A stretch of 60,809 nt of DNA from Candidatus Aphodousia gallistercoris. Lineage in GTDB: Bacteria > Pseudomonadota > Gammaproteobacteria > Burkholderiales > Burkholderiaceae_F. Positions 54,771-60,809 of the stretch are shown here, piece after piece. The stretch covers positions 1 through 60,809 of the forward strand of contig DVNT01000014.1 of the NCBI GenBank assembly GCA_018714185.1, in the 5' to 3' direction. The position numbers were made by a program, and so were the translations under genes. Position 1 is the stretch's first letter. Each line of letters begins with the position of its first letter. The notes under the pieces were generated by a model. The model worked only from the letters and a program-made list of their open reading frames with translations, was not told where the DNA came from and did not search any database.

Positions 54771-54790
54771 TTTTTGATCTAGATCAAAAA
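54771..54790. repeat. 20-bp perfect palindrome (FNR-like core)
   Basis: TTTTTGATCT-AGATCAAAAA, starting directly after the rpoD stop. Its core TTGAT-CTAG-ATCAA fits the FNR consensus fully. No -10 lies at the class II distance; a terminator follows instead. Confidence 0.7.
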
Positions 54791-54793
54791 ACT

Positions 54794-54834
54794 AAAAGGC
54801 TTGGTGATTTTTTTCGCACCAAGCCTTTTTTATA
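54794..54834 (+). terminator. rpoD terminator
   Basis: AAAAGGCTTGGTG and CACCAAGCCTTTTTT form a strong stem with a T-run. Confidence 0.9.
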
Positions 54835-55300
54835 GTGTATCTTAAGTAGTTTGCAGTCGGTGTAAAGGTCTTTCGTCTTATCAGACGAGCACGGTGTATG
54901 TCTATTTTCTTCTGAGAACCGATTCCGACTGGTTAAATTTGTTGTTGATCTCCATTGTACCGATTTTCAACGGGATAAGACAATTCGTGATGTCGGTGCG
55001 GAGAGCGTCGGCGTGAGCCGGCGCAGAATGTGTTCATCGAAGCTTCGTACCAAGAAGGGGCTTGTGCGAAACTTCGCTTTGGAAATCGTTTCGGTCCACC
55101 GTGAGGCGTCTGAAAAAGGTGTGCGGTGCTTCGGGAGTGTGCTTTGCTGGAATGGGTGTTATCAGCCTGCGTGTTTGAAGAGAAAGCAGGTCGCGGACAT
55201 CGGTCCGGGTTCTCCGGCAAAGCGCGGTTGTCATTCCGGGAAGCTGCCACCATGCTGTCAGGCGTTAACGCGGCCGATTTTTCATGTATTTAATTGAACA
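54835..55300 (+). other. Long leader of second sigma gene
   Basis: 466 bp without a convincing gene. An ORF of 94 codons (55013-55297) ends just before the sigma start but is Cys/Arg-rich and has no family match. No -10/-35 pair stands out. The length suggests a regulated leader, but I recognise no riboswitch. Confidence 0.35.
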
Positions 55301-57511
55301 ATGATGAAGAAAGCTACTGCTGCTAAAACGGCTAAGCCGCGCACTCGCGCTAAGAAGACGGCTCAAACCGGGCTCGCTGACAAGCGCGTGCGTGAAAGCG
55401 GGGCGATGCCTGCCGAGCAAACACTCGAAGATGCCGAATTGTCTTCTTGGCTGCAATCGCGCAAAGATCTCGATTTGCATTTGAACGGGGACTTGCAGAT
55501 TCAAGAACCCGAGGAGTATTCCGACGAGGGCTCGGACGCCGAAGAGTTGGAAGAGGAGATCGAGCAAATTGAAAGCTTGGTCGACGAAGACGGCGATGCG
55601 GATTTCGGCGACGACCAGCCGCTGACTCTGGATGCGGAGCCGAAAAAGCGCGGCGGTAAAAAGCGCAAGGATCCGATTGCGGAGTTGATGCCGATGCAGC
55701 CGGCGCAAGAAGAAGGAGCCGAAAACGGCTACCGCCAGCTCGTGCGCATCGGCCGTTCACGCGGCTGGGTCACCATTGCGGAAATTAACGACTTGTTGCC
55801 CGAAAGTGCCTTGCGCAGTGAAGAGGCGCTCACGGAAATTACTTTAGGCTTGGGCCGCTTTGGCGTTCAAGTCTTTGACCAAGCGCCCGACGATGATACG
55901 ATGGCGCTGCTTGCCGAACAGCAGGCAACGGTCGATGACGATATCGATGAAGAAGATGCCGCCACGATTTTGACGCCGGAAGAATCGGCCGGTTTGTCCA
56001 AGGATCCGTTGCGGGCCTACCTGCGCGGGGTCGGCAGCCACAAGCTTTTGACTCGTGAAGGTGAAATCGAAGTCGCCAAGAGTATCGAGCAGCACCGTGC
56101 CCGCTTGGTCCAGGTGGTGCTTCTTTCTCCGCTTTCAATCCAAGAGCTTTTGAATTGGGCTGAGAAGGTTCGCGAGGGTACCGAAGCCATTGATAATGTG
56201 ATTGACGGCTTTACCGATGTGGCCGAGGATGATCCCGAGGATGATTCGGGCGACCTCAATACCGATATCGGTGCGGCGGCCATGACCGTTGAGCAGCTCA
56301 ACGAGATGAAAGAGCGCGCGCTGGAAATGTTTGATCGTTTGGGCGGCTATTTGCAAACCCTGCGCGAGAGCTTCGGCAAGCCCGAGCGTGCCGCCGAGTT
56401 TGCCTGTGCCCGGAAAAATATCAACGATGAATTGTCCATCGTGCGTTTTTCCGTGAAAACGGTGACGCACTTAGCCGACGTGCTCTCCGAGCATATGGCC
56501 AAGGTCACGGAAACGATGTACGCCATGCGCGATGTTTTGGTCAACAAGGCACATATGCCTCAAGAGCGCTTCGTGCAGGGATTTAACACCCGCTGCACGG
56601 ACCCGAAGTGGCTTGACGATGAAATCGCGGCCCAGCAGCCCTGGAGCGAAGCGCTTGCCCGTCAACGCGGCGTTTTTGAAGAACTGCAGGCCCGCCTGCA
56701 GGCGCTTGCCGTAGAAGCCAGCTTGCCGATTTCCGAGCAGCGCGATTTGCACCGCTCGATGACGGTGGCCCAGGCAAGCCTTTCAAAGGCTAAAGCCAAG
56801 ATGATTGAAGCGAACCTGCGTTTGGTGATCTCCATTGCCAAGGGCTACGTCAACCGCGGCTTAGCCATGCCCGACTTGATTCAAGAAGGCAATTTGGGCT
56901 TGATGAAGGCCGTTGACAAGTTCGAGTACCGTCGCGGCTATAAGTTCTCGACCTATGCCACTTGGTGGGTTCGCCAGGCTGTCACCCGCGCGGTGGCCGA
57001 TTATGGCAATACGATCCGCATCCCGGTGCACATGACCGAGTCTTACAACAAGATCCGCCGCATCAAGCAGAAGTATCTGCAAGAAAACGGTAAGCAGCCT
57101 TCGGACAATGAGTTGGCTGAATTGTCGGGCGTGCCGCTTTCGAAAGTGCAGTTGCTGATTCAAGCCATGCGCGGGGTGGAGTCTATTGACGCACCGATCG
57201 GCGACGATGAAGATGCGACCAAGCTCGACTTCGTGCGCGGCGATGAGGACCTTGATCCGCAACGCCGGTTTATGGTGACGGCCATGGAAGAGGAAATTCG
57301 CAAGTCGCTTGACCGTTTGACCGAGCGTGAAGCCACGGTGCTTCGCCTGCGCTACGGCATCGGCACGAGCCATGACCATACGCTCGAAGAGGTCGGCCGT
57401 TCCATGGGACTGACTCGTGAACGCGTGCGCCAGATCGAAAGCGCGGCCATTCGCAAGTTGCGCAGTCCGGACTTTGCCGAGCGCTTGCGCGACTATATCC
57501 AAATTCAATAA
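55301..57511 (+). CDS. Second RpoD-type sigma factor
   Basis: 736 residues, a full group-1-type sigma-70 layout. A charged N-terminus with Lys/Ala-rich and very acidic stretches (1-125), region 1.1-like (150-200, [18 protein letters not shown]), region 1.2 ([20 protein letters not shown]), a non-conserved insert (about 290-420), then [40 protein letters not shown] and 4.2 [20 protein letters not shown]. It differs from the first RpoD at [19 protein letters not shown] (first: [15 protein letters not shown]), just after region 2.4, so promoter preference may differ. ATG at 55301 and 55304 are both possible. It stands in tandem with rpoD, with its own terminator and long leader. Confidence 0.9.
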   Translation: MMKKATAAKTAKPRTRAKKTAQTGLADKRVRESGAMPAEQTLEDAELSSWLQSRKDLDLHLNGDLQIQEPEEYSDEGSDAEELEEEIEQIESLVDEDGDADFGDDQPLTLDAEPKKRGGKKRKDPIAELMPMQPAQEEGAENGYRQLVRIGRSRGWVTIAEINDLLPESALRSEEALTEITLGLGRFGVQVFDQAPDDDTMALLAEQQATVDDDIDEEDAATILTPEESAGLSKDPLRAYLRGVGSHKLLTREGEIEVAKSIEQHRARLVQVVLLSPLSIQELLNWAEKVREGTEAIDNVIDGFTDVAEDDPEDDSGDLNTDIGAAAMTVEQLNEMKERALEMFDRLGGYLQTLRESFGKPERAAEFACARKNINDELSIVRFSVKTVTHLADVLSEHMAKVTETMYAMRDVLVNKAHMPQERFVQGFNTRCTDPKWLDDEIAAQQPWSEALARQRGVFEELQARLQALAVEASLPISEQRDLHRSMTVAQASLSKAKAKMIEANLRLVISIAKGYVNRGLAMPDLIQEGNLGLMKAVDKFEYRRGYKFSTYATWWVRQAVTRAVADYGNTIRIPVHMTESYNKIRRIKQKYLQENGKQPSDNELAELSGVPLSKVQLLIQAMRGVESIDAPIGDDEDATKLDFVRGDEDLDPQRRFMVTAMEEEIRKSLDRLTEREATVLRLRYGIGTSHDHTLEEVGRSMGLTRERVRQIESAAIRKLRSPDFAERLRDYIQIQ
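56918..56968 (+). repeat. 51-nt identical tract, copy 2 (second sigma)
   Basis: The second copy of the tract at 54159-54209, in the same coding frame of the paralogous sigma gene. Confidence 0.85.
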
Positions 57512-57530
57512 TTCAACTTTTTATTGATGG

Positions 57531-57570
57531 AAAAGCCACTGACCGTCCCCGAGGCGATAGTGGCTTTTTT
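57531..57570 (+). terminator. Terminator of second sigma gene
   Basis: AAAAGCCACT and AGTGGCTTTTTT pair around an 18 nt GC-rich loop, 20 bp after the stop. Confidence 0.85.
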
Positions 57571-57580
57571 CGTAAAAACG

Positions 57581-58600
57581 ATGACACCTCTAAATCCCTG
57601 GCGCTTTTGCGTAGCGCCCATGTTGGACTGGACAGACAAACACTGCCGCTATTTTCACCGGCAGCTCTCGCGCCATGCCCGGCTCTATACGGAGATGGTG
57701 ACAACGGGCGCCATTATTTTCGGCGATCAGCACCGACACCTCGACTTTAACCGCGAGGAGCACCCGGTGGCTTTGCAACTTGGCGGCAGCGACCCGGCCG
57801 ATTTGGCCCGTTGTGCCAAAATAGCCAAAGAGTGGGGCTACGACGAAATTAATCTCAATTGCGGCTGCCCGAGCGAGCGCGTGCAAAGGGGATCATTCGG
57901 CGCCTGCCTGATGAATGAACCCGAGCTTGTAGCCGATTGCTGCAAGGCGATGCTCGATGCGGTGGACCTTGATATTACCGTTAAACACCGTATCGGTATC
58001 GATAAGGTGCAAGATTACGGGTTTGTTCAGCATTTTGTCGGCACCTTGTTTGACGCAGGCGTTCGGACTTTTATCGTGCATACGCGCAATGCTTGGCTTA
58101 AAGGATTAAGTCCCAAGGAAAACCGCGAAGTGCCCCCTTTGAGGCGGGAAGTGGCTTTTCGCCTCAAAGAGGATTTTCCCCAAGCAACGATTGTCATCAA
58201 CGGCCAGGTGGAGGATTTGGCAACGGCTGAGACCCTTTTGGAGAAAGTCGACGGCGTCATGATGGGGCGTGCGGCCTATAAAAATCCGTGGGTGCTAAGT
58301 GAAGTGGATGCCAGGCTTTTCGGCGATGAGCACCGGGTGCCCACGCGCGAAGAGCTCATTGATTCGATGACGTTGTACCTTGAACGCGTAGCGCCGACAG
58401 ACGTGCATGCGACTCGCGCTACCGCGAAAGCCATGATCGGGTTGTTGACCGGTTTGGCCGGGGCCCGGTTTTATCGTCGAACGCTTTCGGATCCGGCGGC
58501 GTTTGCCGCCACGGGTACCGGGGTGCTTAAAGCGGCGTTAGCCAGCGCCGGGTGGGCAGAGCGTCTCACCGACGATCGGCGCGACGATGATGAATTTTAG
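57581..58600 (+). CDS. dusA: tRNA-dihydrouridine(20/20a) synthase DusA
   Basis: 339 residues; FMN enzyme reducing U20/U20a in the tRNA D-loop. DusA features: FCVAPMLDWTDKHCRYFHRQ, LYTEMVTTGAIIFG, INLNCGCPSERVQRGSFGAC with the catalytic Cys, TVKHRIGID, RNAWLKGLSPKENREVPPL and DGVMMGRAAYKNPW. The start at 57581 follows the upstream terminator; the Met at 57524 lies before that stem and is rejected. No strong ribosome site is visible. Confidence 0.92.
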   Translation: MTPLNPWRFCVAPMLDWTDKHCRYFHRQLSRHARLYTEMVTTGAIIFGDQHRHLDFNREEHPVALQLGGSDPADLARCAKIAKEWGYDEINLNCGCPSERVQRGSFGACLMNEPELVADCCKAMLDAVDLDITVKHRIGIDKVQDYGFVQHFVGTLFDAGVRTFIVHTRNAWLKGLSPKENREVPPLRREVAFRLKEDFPQATIVINGQVEDLATAETLLEKVDGVMMGRAAYKNPWVLSEVDARLFGDEHRVPTREELIDSMTLYLERVAPTDVHATRATAKAMIGLLTGLAGARFYRRTLSDPAAFAATGTGVLKAALASAGWAERLTDDRRDDDEF

Positions 58601-58620
58601 GTTGTGAATTAATGTTGGCT

Positions 58621-58650
58621 TAATGCGAATTGATCGCATTAACGTATAAT
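58621..58650 (+). promoter_or_regulatory. etfBA promoter with inverted repeat
   Basis: Perfect TATAAT (58645-58650), 38 bp before the etfB start. A perfect 7 bp inverted repeat TAATGCG-AATTGAT-CGCATTA (58621-58641) covers the -35 position and spacer. It looks like a regulator site over the promoter. Confidence 0.6.
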
Positions 58651-58687
58651 CTTTGAACAATTTTGAGACGCCTGAACGAGGAATGTT

Positions 58688-59437
58688 ATGAAAGTTTTGG
58701 TTGCCGTAAAGCGCGTTGTCGATTACAACGTGAAAGTTCGGTTAAATGAGTCAGGAGTGCCAGATACGGCATCGGTGAAAATGTCGATTAACCCTTTTGA
58801 TGAAATCGCCACGGAGTGCGCGGTTCAGTTAAAGGAAAAAGGCATTGCGAACGAAGTGGTTGCCGTGACGGTGGGGCCGGCTAAGAGTTTAGATACGCTG
58901 CGAGTGGCCATGGCCATGGGGGCTGACCGCGGGATTCACGTAACGACCGATGCCTTGGTGCAACCGCTGGAGGTGGCGAAGGTCCTGCAAAAGATCGTGG
59001 AAAAAGAAAATCCCGATATGATTCTCGTCGGTAAGCAAGCGATTGACAACGACGCGAATCAAGTCGGCCAAATGTTGGCAACGCTTTGCTGCATTCCTCA
59101 AGCGAGTTTTGCCTCCAAGTTGGAAATCAGTAGCGGCAATGAAGCAATGGTCACCCGAGAAGTGGACGGCGGCGTGCAGACGGTGGCGGTCAAGCTGCCA
59201 GCTGTGGTGACGGCCGATTTGCGCTTGGCCGAACCGCGCTACGTGACGTTGCCGAACATGATGAAGGCCAAGAAAAAGCCGGTGCAAACCATTGAACTCT
59301 CTGCTTTAGGGGTCGATCCTGTTTCACGCTTAAAGCCCTTGAGTTATGCCGTACCCAAACAGGAAAAGAAAGGTCAGATACTGAGCTCGGTATCCGAACT
59401 GATGGCCAAACTGAAAACGGAAGCTAAAGTGCTCTAA
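58688..59437 (+). CDS. etfB: Electron transfer flavoprotein beta subunit
   Basis: 249 residues; binds AMP and, with EtfA, carries electrons from flavin dehydrogenases. The N-terminus MKVLVAVKRVVDYNVKVR and the signature INPFDEIATECAVQLKEKG are typical, as is LRLAEPRYVTLPNMMKAKKKP near residue 180. GAGGAAT precedes the ATG. First of a two-gene operon. Confidence 0.96.
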   Translation: MKVLVAVKRVVDYNVKVRLNESGVPDTASVKMSINPFDEIATECAVQLKEKGIANEVVAVTVGPAKSLDTLRVAMAMGADRGIHVTTDALVQPLEVAKVLQKIVEKENPDMILVGKQAIDNDANQVGQMLATLCCIPQASFASKLEISSGNEAMVTREVDGGVQTVAVKLPAVVTADLRLAEPRYVTLPNMMKAKKKPVQTIELSALGVDPVSRLKPLSYAVPKQEKKGQILSSVSELMAKLKTEAKVL

Positions 59438-59448
59438 GGGGATCAATC

Positions 59449-60372
59449 ATGCGTGCATTGGTTATTGCAGAAGTCGTTAATCAACAATTAAAGCCGACCG
59501 TCGCTTCGCTCGTGGCGGCTGCACAAAAGGCGGCCTCCACGGTGGATTTATACCTGATGGGGCATGGCGAAGAAGCCGTACAAGCCGCGCAAAAATGCCC
59601 CGGCGTTGAAAAGGTGTTTGTCAACCCGGAAGAAGGTGACAACATTTTAAGTGAATCGCTGACGAAGGCGGTTGTGGCGATGGCAGGCAACTATAGCCAC
59701 ATCTTCTTTGAAGCAAGCTCCATGGGCAAGAGTGTGATGCCCCGCGTAGCCGCAAAGCTCAATGTGGCACCGTTAAGCGACGTGATTGCCGTCGTTGATA
59801 GCGAAACATTTGTCCGTCCGATCTTTGCGGGCAGCATTGAAGTGACCGTCAAAAATGAAGAGCCGGTGAAGGTGGCAAGCGTTCGTGCAACGGCGTTTGA
59901 CCCGGTTCAAGGTGAGGGACAAGCCCAAGTCGTGATGGCTGAGCCGATGCCCGAAGCCATGAAAACCCGCAAGGTGAGCTTCGAGGCGGTGAAGACTGAT
60001 CGCCCCGCCTTGCAAACGGCGCGGATTGTGGTTGCCGGCGGACGGGGCTTGGGCGATGAAGCGGGCTTTCAAAAGCTCGTCGCTTTAGCCGATAAGCTGA
60101 AGGCTGCCGTCGGCGCTACCCGCGCTATTGTGGATTTGGGCTGGTGCCCGAACGATTGGCAAGTGGGGCAAACCGGCAAGATTATTGCCCCGGATCTTTA
60201 TATTGCCATCGGAATTTCGGGAGCCATGCAGCACATTGCCGGCATTAAAGACGCCAAGGTGGTTGTTGCGATTAACAATGACCCGGAGGCACCGATTTTT
60301 GAGGTGGCCGACTATGGCTTGGTGATGGATGCCCAACAAGCGATCGACGAGCTGATGAAAGAACTTTCTTAA
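59449..60372 (+). CDS. etfA: Electron transfer flavoprotein alpha subunit
   Basis: 307 residues; the FAD-carrying subunit. The C-terminal FAD domain has [49 protein letters not shown] and [18 protein letters not shown]. It starts 11 bp after etfB with GGGGAT upstream. No acyl-CoA dehydrogenase or ETF-QO gene is in the window, so the electron donor is unknown. Confidence 0.96.
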   Translation: MRALVIAEVVNQQLKPTVASLVAAAQKAASTVDLYLMGHGEEAVQAAQKCPGVEKVFVNPEEGDNILSESLTKAVVAMAGNYSHIFFEASSMGKSVMPRVAAKLNVAPLSDVIAVVDSETFVRPIFAGSIEVTVKNEEPVKVASVRATAFDPVQGEGQAQVVMAEPMPEAMKTRKVSFEAVKTDRPALQTARIVVAGGRGLGDEAGFQKLVALADKLKAAVGATRAIVDLGWCPNDWQVGQTGKIIAPDLYIAIGISGAMQHIAGIKDAKVVVAINNDPEAPIFEVADYGLVMDAQQAIDELMKELS

Positions 60373-60457
60373 TTGGCGAAGTGATTAGTCGGCCGGCCTC
60401 ACCTTGCTTGCCATGCCAAGCGAGAGGCGATAGAACGCCTAGCTGACACCGTTTTAG

Positions 60458-60506
60458 CGGCTCGATATCCCTGTGGAAAAGAAGGACTTCGAGCCGTTTT
60501 ATTTTG
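60458..60506 (+). terminator. etfBA terminator
   Basis: CGGCTCGA (60458-60465) and TCGAGCCG (60489-60496) pair, followed by TTTTATTTTG. Confidence 0.75.
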
Positions 60507-60630
60507 TCAGGCTTTTCACAGATCGGGGAAAGTGCCATTCGTAAGAGTCTTATTCGGCTAATCGTTACTTTCTGAAAGTATGCGGATAAGAAAAGCGCCG
60601 AGTTGGAAAGAAAATTTTTTAAAAATAAAT
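60507..60630. other. AT-rich region before tandem promoters
   Basis: No gene. The end (60611-60630) is a run of A and T of the UP-element kind, next to the first promoter. Confidence 0.4.
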
Positions 60631-60658
60631 TTGACAAAGTAAAAAACATTCTTAAAAT
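60631..60658 (+). promoter_or_regulatory. Strong promoter P1, probably of an rRNA operon
   Basis: Perfect -35 TTGACA (60631-60636), 16 bp spacer, TAAAAT (60653-60658). Confidence 0.75.
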
Positions 60659-60735
60659 ACGACCTCCGTTGCGCAGGAAACTGTGCAGCGGTCAAGAGAA
60701 AAGAAAAAACTTTTAAAAAGATTTTTAAAAAGCTC

Positions 60736-60764
60736 TTGACAAGAGAAAAAAGCTTCGGCATAAT
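60736..60764 (+). promoter_or_regulatory. Strong promoter P2, probably of an rRNA operon
   Basis: Perfect -35 TTGACA (60736-60741), 17 bp spacer, CATAAT (60759-60764), about 105 bp after P1. The inverted piece TCGCGATGAACGCGA follows near 60777, and no coding start is seen to the edge at 60809. Two tandem strong promoters after UP-like DNA are typical of rrn operons. Confidence 0.7.
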
Positions 60765-60809
60765 TCTCAACCCTGTCGCGATGAACGCGACACCGCCTGA
60801 AGAAAAAAT

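Noticed and set aside
55013-55297. 94-codon ORF before the second sigma gene
   Set aside because: It is Cys/Arg-rich, without a ribosome site or a recognised family; more likely leader RNA.
60272-60770. Minus-strand ORFs at the right end
   Set aside because: They overlap etfA antisense, the terminator and the AT-rich promoter region; the translations are low-complexity Phe/Leu-rich.

Overview
The window looks like a chromosomal segment of an anaerobic or microaerophilic betaproteobacterium, most likely of the Sutterella/Parasutterella type. This is inferred from gene content and order: lpxK-Trm112-kdsB-adk, ribF-ileS-lspA, rpsU-yqeY-dnaG-rpoD, a Burkholderiales-type porin, an Fe-SOD and etfBA. 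No 16S gene lies inside the window, so the genus is an inference. Housekeeping genes are GC-rich. A few accessory stretches are clearly AT-richer.

Layout. 1-3.3 kb: two divergent autotransporter-type genes. The left one is broken by an in-frame stop and runs out near position 125; the right one is intact. Each has a run of ten G/C bases in its promoter, and the right one also has a perfect FNR-type box. 3.5-10.2 kb: an acyltransferase-3 membrane protein, then a tight three-gene operon (YjbR-like/TerB-N/TerB-C protein, BrxD-like ATPase, Lhr/BrxHI-like helicase) that resembles a stand-alone nucleic-acid-processing or phage-defence module. 10.2-14.3 kb: YihY, then the convergent lipid A/Kdo operon lpxK-Trm112-kdsB-adk. 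14.5-17 kb: an AT-rich two-gene insert, a four-repeat glycine-rich small protein followed by a KAP-family P-loop NTPase. 17-24 kb: MFS transporter, xseA, sodB, DUF192, cold-shock protein, DUF2199, dut, a small membrane protein and coaBC.

24-28.5 kb: an OmpR/histidine-kinase pair transcribed away from a single-chain fusion of a PAP2 phosphatase and an EptA/MCR-type phosphoethanolamine transferase, a self-contained candidate envelope-remodelling locus. 28.5-37.2 kb: lspA, ileS, ribF, purN, rsmB, a Bcr/CflA exporter, rpmG, rpmB. 37.3-38 kb: a scar with a transposase tail and fragments of a DNA-binding/ATPase regulator. 38-43.2 kb: a C4-dicarboxylate-looking locus (fumarase/argininosuccinate-lyase superfamily enzyme and the C-terminal third of a DcuC carrier, divergent LysR regulator, porin, exported SGNH-like protein). 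43.5-44.5 kb: a decayed IS607-type element (TnpB with a TnpA stub).

44.5-49.6 kb: MATE exporter, ispH, YbaK-type deacylase, a Fur-box-controlled LCM-family methyltransferase, tsaD. 49.7-57.5 kb: the macromolecular-synthesis operon rpsU-yqeY-dnaG-rpoD, followed unusually by a second, divergent primary-type sigma factor. 57.6-60.4 kb: dusA, etfB, etfA. The last 180 bp carry two tandem strong promoters preceded by AT-rich DNA, probably the promoter region of an rRNA operon that begins just beyond the right edge. No CRISPR array, tRNA or complete insertion sequence was found.
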